Below, in pieces: positions 28,701 through 40,316 of a DNA stretch of 64,000 nt. The position numbers and the translations under genes are program-made. This DNA is from Physella acuta. Lineage: Eukaryota > Mollusca > Gastropoda > Physidae. The notes beneath the pieces are model-generated. The model searched no databases. It saw only the letters and a list, made by a program, of their open reading frames with translations, and was not told the DNA's origin. Location of the stretch: the NCBI RefSeq assembly GCF_028476545.1, contig NW_026732292.1, forward strand, positions 124,001-188,000. The letters run 5' to 3'. How positions within the stretch are numbered: the first letter of the stretch is position 1; every line of letters starts with the position of its first letter.

Positions 28701-29681
28701 CATTTATTTGTAACGAGATACAGTGTTCCTCACTTATTTATAGTGTTCTGTTCCATTTTACAGTAAACCCTAGAATAGTGAATATCGGTAAAGTAAGGAC
28801 ATTATAGTAGTTATAACACTTATTAGCTAGAATTTTTTGCAGCAGACGAAACTTCCACTACTTCGGCTACAAACAGTTCTCTTTGTGCATGAATAAATAC
28901 ACCACTTACTTTAAATATAATATAGAGCTTTTTTCTATAAATGGAATTTATGATGTATAATTTCTTATAAAGCTAGTTTTTATATTTTTCATGTATCTTT
29001 TAAATTTAAAATACAAATTCATCAAATCTATAAATTGCTGTACATTAGGATTAGGTAGGTGCAACTATTTTTTTGGCACTATACCCCAGGATCTAGCAAA
29101 TAAAAAATTCCTATATTTTCAATAGTATTTTTGAATGAACAGTCCACAGTACATAAAGTAATGAAGAAACACTGTATTCATAAGAAATTCAATACTATTT
29201 TATGGAAATTATTAAGGCTAGAAAGAAACACTGTATTTGTAATCACAATAAAACCAATATGGCATGGTTAAAAGATTAGTAATGAATACAACTAAGTATC
29301 TTTAAATCAAATTATTGACTGATTAGGTAGTCAAGGCTAATACATCATTAAATGTAGGAGCCCAAAATATATAGCTATAGCAATGTTTAATTGACTGCAA
29401 AAATGCTGAATTATTTAATTCTATATGCTTATTGCATAAATTAATAAATTATTATAATCAGAGTACTCTACAATGGAAGCATGTGTATAAAATTCAACAA
29501 CTTTTGTATAACAATATATAATATTGTCATGTCAGAAATTTTGATACAGTACTTTTTACAATTTTAAACATATTTATGTTTAATAATATCAGGAATTATT
29601 CTGGTAAAATATAAAGATGGGATGTGTTCAACCACAGTAGATCCAAACATTTTAAAAAGCTCACTGACTTTAGTATTCAAG
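25720..29681. other. 3'UTRs of PDIA6 and the four-helix gene, AT-rich intergenic DNA
   Basis: PDIA6 probably ends near the AATAAA at about 26034; a second AATAAA lies near 26638. The four-helix gene on the minus strand ends at 29682, and its 3'UTR must extend leftwards from there. The 3.9-kb stretch contains one 74-codon hydrophobic open frame (26221-26445) with no recognisable homology and no support. No bordered repeat was identified. Confidence 0.4.
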
Positions 29682-32600
29682 CTATATTGGTTCATTGTTG
29701 GAAATGAATTCTTCTCTTAAAGAGTCATCCAGCGACATCATGCGCCATCTCTGTTCAAATTGAAAAATAATAATTTTAAAGTTAGAAATAAATACCATCA
29801 TGGACAAAAAAAGCAAAAACACTACAAAATCGAATTTTAGGCAGAAAATGACATATTGATTCCCCCTTTTTTTGAGTGGATTATTTCAATCTGATCTTAG
29901 TTCTAATACTGATTTATACACAAAAAAGTGTTTTATAATGATTCAACAAGTATTATATGGACATTTCTGACAGTGGCACAAGAATTCACTACTAGTGCAA
30001 CTGTCTTTATAGTGTAGGCAATTTTTTAGAAATACAGATGGTAAAGTAAGGTACCCATGCAGACCTAAAAAAAGGTTTATAAGATTATGTGTCTGACCTA
30101 TTCATAAGAAGGAATTGTGCAATCATCTTTATGCCAGGTACCCATCAGAACTGGCTGGACAGGGAATGGGCTATAGACTGGTCAAGTTAAAACTTGTAAT
30201 CACAAATACAACTCAACTCTGCTGTCCCCGAAAATAAAGGGTTATCTAATTTATTATAAAATCTCAACATATAGGCCTAGTATATATTTATTTAATCAAT
30301 AAACAATGTTGATATACTAAAAGTTACAAAGCAAATTATATGACAAGCAAATTTCAAGTGCTTGAAAAGGTTTAGGGCAAATATCTAACTAATTAATCAA
30401 GGCTATGAAAGTGAATTATAATATATGAACCAGCATTTAATCTGTTATCGTGTGGTAAGTCCTATTGCAAGAGTCTTTGTTCTAAAATTATTGTTACTAA
30501 GTGGTGAGGTGTATATATATTCATACAGTTAAACAATGTGTCCTAATGTGTCAGAACTATGAAGAAATTTTAAAAATCAAATATCTTACTTAACAAAAAA
30601 TAAGCTTATATGAAATTAATGACTAAATTTTCAACTGGAGGGCAGGGATATATTGGCATAAAGATAATGAAGCAGAGGATATGACAAAAGCAAGTAAATA
30701 TTTACATGAAAAGCCTTATATATAGTTTACTGAAGTATATATTTTATCCCTCATTTGACATTTTTGTTAAATTAAAGAAATACATTCATGCAACTAGTTA
30801 AAAAGATATGTAAAGAGTACTACACATCAGGTTTTGAGCAAGGAAGCTTGTATTACACACTAGGAGTAGAGTAAAAACTATGGTAGAACAGAAGCAAAAT
30901 GAAAGTAAGCTAACTACATTTATTCTCAATATGCAGGTAAGGCAAGGCCAAGTAGACAATTTTTGCAGTTTCTACAAGTCTATGGAGTAGTCTATAGTTC
31001 TGAAATAACATTTTATTAGGAAATCTCATAACTCTAGAGCACAAAGTTTTTAAAAAATCTTGTGATTTAAACTAGTTGAGTTTACTATACAAAGCTTCAT
31101 CATTAAACTATTTGTAAATTTCAGTCCATACTATTACGTCAAGTGAAATGATGAGGGCCATAGTCCTACTTACTTATTTGGCCCCTATCCTATCCTCAGT
31201 TCCTGATTTGCAGGATCCTCCCTAACTACACGAGGGACGGAGTGGTCTAGCGGTAGAGAGCTGGACTGCTAATCCATAAGTCTCGAGTTCGAATCTGGGT
31301 TCAAGTCAGAAGACTGTTCCTGAATCCACCCAACTCTGATGGGTACATAACTCATGTTAGGGAAAGTAAAGGCGGCTGGGCATAGTGCTGACCACACTAT
31401 CCCTTACTATGCTGAGGTCATAGAAACAAGTGAACTCTACTTCACTTGCCCTATAGACCGTCAGGTAATTTTACCCCAACTACAAAGGCCAATTGCATAT
31501 GTTTATTAAAGTTATATAACAGTTATTTCAAGCAAAGCACATGTAAATATACTATATTTGAAGAGTTTTCCATCTCCAATGTTAGTTGGACAATGACATT
31601 TTAAATAATATGGCACTGACAAATATAGGCTTACTATACTAAAATAAAATGTGCCCACATCTTTTTAAACCTTAACTCACCTGTTTATCTGAGGTGAATG
31701 ACCTGATACTGGATTTATATTTTATAACATAAGTATCATAAAAAATATAATAGCAAGGGAGGTAATGTTTTAGGAAGTTTTTGACAGATGCTGGGGAAAT
31801 TTTTTTGACAAAACGCAACTTTCTTTTAAACAGTTATACTGTGAGCATTTGCAGTATAACTTTTAAATTAGCAATAAACGTCATTAAGTTATATGTTTCA
31901 CTATTCTCTTTTTAAAACCATCATTGTACTTAAAACAATCTAAAAATTTGAGGGGGTGGGGGAGGGTTTGAAGTGGATGGTAGGTTATATTTGAGCTACC
32001 TGAATCTTCTGCTTTATCAGACTGCAAACAAAATTAAATCCAAGTTGGTAGATGCTAGGTTTACAAAAAAAATGCTTTTTAAAAAGGGGTATTCTTTGCA
32101 TGGTGCTCTAATTGACTTTTGTACAAATCACAGGGGTAGTATATCTTTCACCAGCAGTCCACACAATCTTGTTTCAATATTTTAACATGTCAAGTGCTAT
32201 TAATTTCAATGTAATGTTATGTCAACAATCACTAAATCTATATCATTGTACATGCTAACGGGCTTGAAATAGCTCTAATTTTTTTAATGCTATATCTTTC
32301 ACATAACACCCATTTCCTCATGTCTTTCACATGAATGTGTGCCAGAAAATTTATACTTATTAAAAAAGAAAATACTTAATTATTAAATAATTATCTCAAC
32401 CTCTCTTTATATAAGCTAATAAGCTAATAAATTAAATTTTGTAATTAAAACTTGTTAATTGGATGCTATGTTAAACAAAATAAAAATAAAATTTCTAGCA
32501 TATACAAGACAGCATTAACAGTTTTTAAATGAAAATTAATAATCACACAGATATAAAATATTTATATACAACAATCCACAAAAATTATTTTTGTCCAACT

Positions 32601-35600
32601 CAATGAGCATGTTATATAAATTATGACAACAACTTCAAAATAAAATACAAATGATAATTACCCGGTTATAACAACATCCACAACAAAACTGAACCCAGGG
32701 CAGCCACACAGGGGTTGGCCCGCAGCAAATGACACTGAAATACTGGACAAATCCAGTCACTGCGAATATCAGCCCTAGAATTGAGAACACTGTGACGAAG
32801 AAATGAACTTCTGCAATTCTGCTGCCAGGCTGGGGATGAAATATTTTTACAGTCAACTAAGAGGATACTTAATAAAACAAACCATTTACAGTCAACTAAG
32901 AGGATACTTAAACCAAAACTTTACTTATCTCAATGTCCCTTTGTTCATTTTAAAAAATATTTGTATGACTGGATTTAAAAAAAAAATGTGTAAGATGTCT
33001 AAAATCTAAATAACGACTTATGAAATAAATAATGACTGCCCCAGAGGCAAGCTTTTCCATTTTCCTATCCTGATCTTCTGACATGTACTATTGGAATTTT
33101 CCATTTTCTCATTCTCAGGCACATAAGTTTATATCAAACAATGGTAGGTAGTAAAGTTATCAAATGCAAAAAAATGGCTTTAACTATTCACTGCACTAAT
33201 AATAAGTTACACATTTATAAATTAAAACCTCGATCAAATAATTTAAACCTGATCTGGAGTGACAGATTTAACAGCTGTTATTGTAAACACTGGTAGTCTG
33301 ACTAACATTGAGTCCAAATGCAGGCGTTGACTAAAACATTTTTTTTTTTGCAGTCATATACTTCTATAGCACAATATTTTTAAAGCCATATCAGATTTAC
33401 ATACAAGGTAATATGATCTTTGGAATGTGGGAACTAATAGAAAAATATTATCCACGGCAGAAGGAACAGAGAGAAAGAGAGTTGTGTTAAAATACAAATC
33501 TTGTGTGCAGAGCAGTGTTTTTGCAGCCTACATATTTTTAAACCAAAACAAGTATATCATTTCTTATATTGAAAGACTTTGAAATAAAGAAAGGAGTGTT
33601 AAACTTTGCAAATTTATTGAACTGCAGTTGTTACCATTTAATTAAAAAGCCACTCATGAATGTGATTCTCTGAAGTTTTCAGTAAAAACGTATTTATAAA
33701 TAGCTCTTAATGTTAGTTATCAACTAAATTTGTCTGTAAAAATACATTGTTATTACCTGATAATGGTCTACCGTTGTCCAGCCTTTGGCATAAGCAGTCA
33801 CAAGAAATAGTGTAAGCCCAGCATACACAAGAAGACATAAAATTGTCAAGTTGAAAAACCTTACAACCTATAGGAAAAAAAAAGATGAAAATTTAAAAAA
33901 CACTTCCAAAAATAGGTTATAGATTATCTTATTTCACGAGTAAATGATTTATGTGAAAATAAAAAAAAAAGACAAACAAAAAAAATTTCTTACTGTAGTA
34001 TCTCTCCTGGACATAGTGGCCCTTATCACTGTACTACCCGTTAGAACCATCTGGAAATATAGCAAGTGTTTACAAGACAGCTGTAACAGAACTGAGTTGA
34101 GAAAAATAGTGAAAATATTGGGAGTTTACAGTAGTGAAACAATCTTAACTAATTCTCAAAATATCAAAAATAAATTAGAAAAGAAAGAAATTTAAATAAA
34201 AAAGCAGCTGACTAGCTGAAAAATTATTTAAGCCTTCATGATATTGACATGAATTATGTTCATTAAAAAAAACTATATATATATATTTATCTAACTCAAC
34301 GTTAGAGGCTACCTTACTAAATTAGCATGTATACAGTACAGGTTTTGATTAAATTTTAACAAACTTACAGTAAGCCCTGCAAGTATGGAAACACCAAAAC
34401 AATTTTCTTTTTCAAAGACAATGAGATTCTCAGAGCCACGACTCTCCAGTAATGGCAGAATGAATACTTCTGTCACACCTGAGTGAAAAGTCAACCAAGT
34501 TACAGTTATTTTATCAACCTTTCTTCTTCTTCTTCGTTCTTAATTTTAGTGTTGGAAGGGATCCCCCTGGTTACGCGCAATTGAGGCCATTGACTCTGAT
34601 TTCAGCCTGCTTTTCTTTTTGGATTTGCTTCCATAGCCTTTGTCCAACTAAGAACAAACTACAAGGCAGCAGTTGTTAAATTTTGGAGTTGTCTCTCCTT
34701 GAAGAGTGGCTGTCCCCTGTTAGCGAGCCTCATCTGCCCAAGGGTTCAAAGTCGAGACTTTTTGGTTTGGCAACATTAAACTTTACCGACTCGACCATGC
34801 CGACCACTTTTTATCAACCTAGGTACAGTTATTTTATCAACCAAGGTACAGCACAGTTATTTTATCTATCAAGGGAGCACAGTTATTTTATCAATCAAGG
34901 TACAGTTATTTTATCTATCAAGGTACAGTTATTTCATCTATCTAGGTACAGTTATTTCATCAAATATTAACTCAAAATTTTTTTTTAAAAATTGGTTGGA
35001 TGAAATTTTGATTTGATATTTTAAATTACCAATATATTTACAACAGTGATTTCAAAGTTATGATAAAAATTTACAAATTAATTTACATAGCAAATTACAT
35101 AGTTTTGTTACATAGGAAAACATAAATAAAAATTTTGTCTAAATATATTGACTTTAAGAAATTTAACAACATTTATGTCAGTTTATAACAGTAACTTAAT
35201 CAAATAGCCATTGAATATTTTCACTTTCCAATGCAAAAGCAACAAGGAGCTATTTAAACAACAAAAGCAATAATCATTTGCATAGCTGTTTATATGAGCT
35301 GCTTTCCTACAAACCAAACAACTCATGTATGACCAATGTCCTCTATATTAAGTATCTTAGCATAGCCACACATAGACCAATTATTACAAATTTATTTTTT
35401 AAAAAGCTCAAATCATTCACAATCAACAGTAAAGTTATAATAAATGCAACAGCGTTTAGCATACTTAACAAAAACCAAATATTTCACCATTGACTTACCT
35501 AGTATAGTTATAATAAACCCAGCTATGATCTCTACAACCCCAATGACTCGTGGCCACTTGGGACCTCTGGCGTACAGTTGTGAATAAACCAGCTCCGTTC

Positions 35601-35664
35601 TCGACAGCTCAACATCTTCATCATCCGACTCATTGTTGATAGGGGTCTCATAATGCACCATCAT
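29682..35664 (-). CDS. Unidentified four-helix membrane protein
   Basis: Six coding exons join in frame to 226 residues: 35499-35664, 34369-34478, 33994-34050, 33757-33867, 32662-32829, 29682-29750. All introns have GT..AG borders. The protein has an acidic N-terminus (NNESDDEDVEL) and four hydrophobic spans at about 40-63, 82-101, 116-137 and 158-182. A cysteine cluster (ICCG, CCGCC) follows at 182-201, then a short charged tail. There is no signal peptide. The layout recalls MS4A/CD20-like or other tetraspan families, but no diagnostic motif was recognised, so no function is assigned. The clustered cysteines could be palmitoylated. The last intron (2.9 kb) carries a young plus-strand SINE, and the intron after exon 1 a second tRNA-headed SINE and a 23-bp tandem repeat. 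Confidence 0.82.
30040..30235 (-). mobile_element. Very diverged SINE fragment
   Basis: The order of short matches to the SINE body (CCTATTCATAAGAAGGAATTGTGCA, read in parts; GGTACCCATCAGAACTGGCTGG; GGGAATGGGCTA) suggests an old minus-oriented copy in the last intron of the four-helix gene. No head or target duplication is visible. Confidence 0.4.
31220..31484 (+). mobile_element. Full-length tRNA-derived SINE with target duplication
   Basis: The body at 31231-31473 (243 bp) is plus-oriented. The tRNA-like head carries an A-box (TGGTCTAGCGG, 31243-31253) and a B-box (GAGTTCGAATC, 31285-31295). A tRNA-unrelated body follows and ends GACCGTCAGGTAATTTTAC. The flanking duplications are CCCTAACTACA (31220-31230) and CCCCAACTACA (31474-31484), one mismatch in 11. 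This is the best reference copy of the family in the window. Confidence 0.92.
34510..34808 (-). mobile_element. Second tRNA-headed SINE type in an intron
   Basis: Read on the minus strand from 34808 it starts AGTGGTCGGCATGGTCGAGT, with an A-box-like TGGTCGAGTCGG and a B-box-like stretch around the CTCGACTTTGAACCC string at 34740-34760. The remaining ~200 bp are unlike the more common SINE. No clear target duplication was found, because a short tandem repeat adjoins the head end. The class is inferred from the tRNA-like head only. Confidence 0.55.
34813..34962 (+). repeat. 23-bp tandem repeat, about six to seven copies
   Basis: The unit is roughly GGTACAGTTATTTTATCAAT plus CAA, repeated imperfectly with copies ending CTATCAAG, CAATCAAG or CTATCTAG. 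It follows directly after the head of the SINE-like sequence at 34510-34808, inside the intron after coding exon 1 of the four-helix gene. Confidence 0.8.
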
Positions 35665-37104
35665 TTTCAGGCTACAATCAAAGACATTATGCCATTATAA
35701 CTGGTGAAAACATGAAATGTACATTTAAAAAACCCTCATTCAATTTTATTTAGTGTTATAAAAGATTGCAGTTGTACTTTTCTTAATTTTAAAAATTAAA
35801 TTAAAAAAAAATAATTTTTTTTACACCTCTTTAAGAGCAGTGAAGAAAAAAATTAACAACAATAATGCTAACCGTATATATCTGTTTCACAGCTCATGGG
35901 ATGGTTGGTTTCTGTAAAAAATATGAATAATGCAATGAGTCTTCTTATCACAATATGTATTTTTATTGAGCAAAATAAAATGCATTAGCTCTTGCTATTT
36001 ACCTTTCAAATATGCATTTTTCATAATGGCTTAAATAATTCATATATCAATATGCATTAAAACAAGTTGAAGGAACAAAACCGAAGTTAAAAAACTAGCT
36101 AGTGTAATGTAAATTTTGTTGGTTGACCTGCCAGATGGCAGCAGTGCCCCCCCCCCCCAAACAAAATAGAATTTATATAGTAAATATGTTCGTCCATCTC
36201 CACCCACGCCCCTGGAAATTCTAGTCCTTCCCCCCCTCCCCAAAAGTTTTAAGTGCTTCCCTGAAGAAAAAGGTCTGAAAGAAACACTGGGATGGTAGAA
36301 ATTTCAAACTATATCTATAGAGAAATACTTTTTAGAAATGGATGGCATGTATTTTAATTAATAGGACCTGGTTGAATAAGAACAAGCTTAAGGTGAATAA
36401 AGATTACTATTAACATAGGCTAACATCAATATCAATAAAAGTAGGTATCAATGAAGGATGGATGTTGTGATATTAATATACCATGCTAGCTAAATCATTT
36501 AGTGAATGAGATTCAAATGTCATTTGAACTGGATATAAAACTCGAAGTAGATTACACGTTTGAAAAAAGGAGAAAAATAAAAGATGTACTGTTATTCAAT
36601 AGTTGCGTTTGCAACCAAATTAGAACAAATATTGAGTTAATGTATTTGAATACATTTTACATTTCTAAGCATAGACTAAAACTTTTAAAAATTAATATTA
36701 TTACTTAAAGTATGATTTACTTTAAATGATGGCTGTTTCCAGTAAGATAAAATTTATAACTACATTTCAAATGGTTCATTTATCATCAGATATTGCAATG
36801 TTTTTATTTTCCATTCATAATTAAGCTCAGAAGTTGCAGTGTCACATGATGTGACGAACAAGATAAAACTGAACTGATGCTTGATTAGAATGGAGACAAG
36901 ATAACAACAACTGATACTAGCTTACACAAAGACAACTTCATGATTATTTTAAAAAGTGAAACTTTTAAAGGACTATTTTAAAACATATCTTAAGTAGGGC
37001 TATCCATCAAACTTTAAAGAAGTTTTTAAAAAATTTGTTGATTAGAGAATTATTTTTTAAGCAAACTTAACCTACACTACACTGACACATTGTTGAGTGC
37101 CCTC
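35665..37104. other. Upstream region of the four-helix gene
   Basis: No further coding exon was supported. An acceptor-like TTTTTTACAG (minus strand, near 35917) and a GTTAGC donor-like site could bound a small 5'UTR exon at about 35875-35912. A truncated MITE with C-runs lies at 36147-36289. The rest, to the TTAA target site at 37105, is AT-rich and unassigned. Confidence 0.35.
36147..36289 (+). mobile_element. Truncated copy of the C-run hAT-type MITE
   Basis: It shares AATAGAATTTATATAGTAAA, a C-run on both sides, AAGTGCTTCCCTGAAGAAAA and the terminal CTGAAAGAAACACTG with the complete copy at 61528-61751. The left terminal repeat is missing. Confidence 0.65.
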
Positions 37105-39151
37105 TTAACCCTTTCAGGACCACAAGAATTACAGGCATAATTTCAAATATCTGTGCATACATTTAGTAGTAAAATGACACGTAGATTTCAAAAATGTTAA
37201 CGGTTTTCTGATATCTTAAATAGTTTTTGAGATACAACATGGGACATATGTGTCCCTACGGTCCTCAGAGGAAAATTATCGAAAATAGGTTATGTTGTGA
37301 GTTATGTCAATATGTTTATCCTAAAAGTGATCAAACGTGTGTTAGTTGTTCTGGTACATTAGAAATTGAAAATATCAGTATTGAGAACACATTTATGTCC
37401 TTTATGAGTGTATAGTCATATATGAATGGGGCATATGGAAGCAGTTACGTGATGTTATATAACATACACGAACATGGTAGATATAATACATATTGTCCGC
37501 TCTGTTCTCAATCTTTTTCTGTTGCACATTGTGCATAACTCCTGCGTTTTTCTTTCTTTGATTTATCAACCTCTGGTGGGGTTGAAGTGAAATTATTGCC
37601 TCTACGAACAGGTCTTGAGTTTATATTTATTTGATGTAATCCCTAAATGTGAGCTCTTGCTATCATTTGCCTATATCCAAGCTTGGTTTTGCATTGTAGC
37701 CAGCGTTGAATTCTTGTCAAATATAGGTATAAATGGCTTTTTGACTACAAATCATTATCTTGGCAACAAATTATCAATGTATGAAACATGGATTTGATTG
37801 CCTAAAATCATTAGAATGTTCATTTCAATCAACATCTACTGTCAATTTCCTATAACCATAGTCAATAACTTTTATTGGAAACTGTGTTTTCAGAAGCCTC
37901 TAGTTGAAAATAATATCTTGCTCCATTCTCCATTTTCAATTATCACAAAAACGTTTGGTTGTTCATGTTGTGGGCAAGTCTAGTTCTATTGATGAAAATG
38001 ATATGTGTCAGCTTCGGGTCTAGGACATTACCACCCCTTCAAGTTCCCCTCCCCCCCCCCCCCCAATCGATGCTGAAGACCCCTGATCTTAACCCCAAAC
38101 TCCAAGCCTATAGCTAACCCTAACAAAACCCCTAACTCCAACTCTAAATTTAACCCTAAAACTAGCCCTAACCCTAACCTAACCCTAGTCCTAACTTATC
38201 CATAACTGGACGAGGTGTAATTGCTCGGAGGCGGTAATATCGGGCGGGGCGATGTCGGAGGGGTAATTGTAACTATTAACACTTATCTGAGGGGAAAACT
38301 CTAGTGTACATCGTATATTTTTTGTGCGCGGTGTTCTAAAAGTCTCATACAAGGTAACATGTATTTTACGAAATGACAGCGAGCGCGGCATGTTCACAAA
38401 TACTGCGCGGACCATGCAGATTTGAGGGAATATTAGTCACTAAAGCATGTGACATTGACGATGTATGCAATGCATGCAAAACAGAATGACTAGAATAAGG
38501 TGTAGGCCTTATCGTAGTAGTGACAATCTGCTCTGGGACTTGAACAAGTCGTTTGATTATAGCTTCTACACTTACTTTGTCGGCATATTTCTACAGAAAA
38601 TTCACATCTTTTTCATAAAGAAGCAAGTTGTTTTCATCGTCTTTATTGTAAATAAACAGTATTTGCACAGCATTGTGTTCAGTTATAGTAAATAAAAGCG
38701 TTACAACTATTTGTATTCTAATGCCAAAACTCATGCTTAGCAACATTGTAAAAAAAGTTAGCTCCCTTCCGGACCGTAGGGACATATATGTCCCAAGCAC
38801 AAAAAAATTACTTTAAAAAAAAACAAGCAAAGCTATTAGGAAAAACAAATATAAATATAATACCTAAATAGTAAACCTTTAAAAAACCGCCAGTAATTTC
38901 TTTCTGTTACAGTTAGTATTTTTTATATAAAAATGTAAACTGTAGCTTTGCGAGTGGTCTAAAAATGCAAAGTTCCCATAATTATGACAACAAAACTATC
39001 TCATATATACTGAAAGCAACTTTATTTATATTAAGTCTATCATGTAATAAATGTTTTAAAGCAAATTCAACAACTCTATGTTATTCCAATTTCATTTGGT
39101 GATAATTTGAAAATTTGGGACACCCGTGTCCCTTGGTCCTGAAAGGGTTAA
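37105..39151 (-). mobile_element. piggyBac-type DNA transposon, decayed, 2039 bp
   Basis: The body at 37109-39147 has 13-bp terminal inverted repeats, CCCTTTCAGGACC...GGTCCTGAAAGGG, flanked by TTAA on both sides (37105-37108 and 39148-39151). TTAA target sites and CCY starts are the signature of piggyBac. A second inverted motif lies inside each end: GGGACATATGTGTCCCTACG at 37241 and its near complement CGTAGGGACATATATGTCCC at 38775. On the minus strand near 37490-37560 a fragment with ELCTMCNRKRLRTER recalls the cysteine-rich zinc finger that ends many piggyBac transposases. No intact transposase frame remains. The central part (38005-38285) is more GC-rich and may be a secondary insertion. 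Orientation is tentative. Confidence 0.8.
38090..38200 (+). repeat. Degenerate CCCTAA telomere-like repeats
   Basis: Interrupted AACCCTAA / CCCTAACCCTAACCTAACCC words lie within the central part of the piggyBac-type element. CCCTAA is the complement of the animal telomere repeat TTAGGG. The copies are irregular, which suggests an old interstitial tract rather than a chromosome end. A shorter similar patch occurs near 55325-55345. Confidence 0.6.
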
Positions 39152-40316
39152 GGGTTTAGGATTTTACTATCTAGTTTATGATTTGGATAGTTGAAATGCT
39201 ACTTCTGTAATTGCTGGCAGGTTGTTATCAAAGTTAGTTTTTGCTGACATTGCTGTAGAAAGCTTAACGTTGTTACAAACCCCTTACAACTTACCAAAAC
39301 CCCAAACTCATACAGCTAACTATCCAAATTGATGCCCTCCCCCCACCCATTCTACCCTTACTGTACATCTATGTGTGTTCCATAAATGTCTTCTAACACC
39401 TGTAGGTGGGATTCTTAAATTTGCATCTAGAGCTTTTCAATTAAAAAATAAGAACTTATTTTTTAATTGAAAAGCTTTTTTTAAATGTATATTTATTTGT
39501 TTGTGGAAAATCTTCTAACCTAAATTCAATCCTCTTTTATTGCAGGGTTTTAGATACATTGATCTTCAAAGGCAACACAACAATGCATTACTTTTAATCT
39601 AATATTAACTTAGCCATTAAAAATTTATTGAAAGATTACTTAATTCAATAACAAAAGAGGATCCAACAAGATAAAGTACTGATCAAGTTTTAAAGCAGAT
39701 ATTTTTAATTGTATGTTTTTTTCTAATTCATATAAATAAATTCGAAATAAATACATATAAAAGCATTGGTCACTATAATATGTAAGAGATTCCATGAGCA
39801 ACCAATGCATTTATTAAAGAAAGCAAGTTATTTTTCAATAAAACTTCACAGAAGCATATTAAAATATCTTAGAAATGAATTTAGATAGCTAAAAGTCAAC
39901 ACAATCAACAAACAATAAAAAAAATAATGTATAGTATTGTATAGGCCTAGGTGTGGCGGATAATGGTAGTGTTTTATGACAATATTTGTACATAATTAAC
40001 ATGCCATGCTTTTTAAACTGACAGAGGGTAAGTATACCATGTTACAAAAACTGCAATCTTAACTAATTATTCATATTTTTACTTTAAAAATGATAAAAAT
40101 AATCATCAATAAGGAAAGCGCAATGTATTATATTATTAGATATGACGCGACATGACTAATAAATCTAGCCAAATGATTGGATTTTAGTGCAGCACACATT
40201 TTCCCGTGCTTTGTTTTTGGCAAAAAGGTTATAATAAAATGGCATTATGGGGGGGGGGTGATATTTCTGACATAATGACCACAAGTATGGACGTGAGAAA
40301 TATTCCCAGACTGTCA
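39152..40316. other. AT-rich unassigned DNA
   Basis: Apart from the perfect palindrome at 39431-39476, no gene, RNA gene or bordered repeat was seen. A G-run lies at about 40250-40258, just before the 690-bp repeat copy. Confidence 0.4.
39431..39476. repeat. Perfect 22-bp palindrome with 2-nt spacer
   Basis: Arm 39431-39452 (AGCTTTTCAATTAAAAAATA then AG) is exactly complementary to 39455-39476, with AA between. The arms are AT-rich and show no mismatch, which points to recent origin or conservation. It could extrude as a cruciform or be transcribed as a hairpin. No flanking target duplication was seen. Confidence 0.9.

Noticed and set aside
31243-31300. tRNA-like sequence with A and B boxes (also at 4080-4154, 25480-25555, 34740-34808, 62745-62810)
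   Set aside because: These are heads of repeated SINEs, or lack a cloverleaf. None folds convincingly as a functional tRNA gene by eye.
38090-38200. CCCTAA repeats as a chromosome end
   Set aside because: They are short, irregular and embedded within a transposon, with ordinary sequence on both sides.
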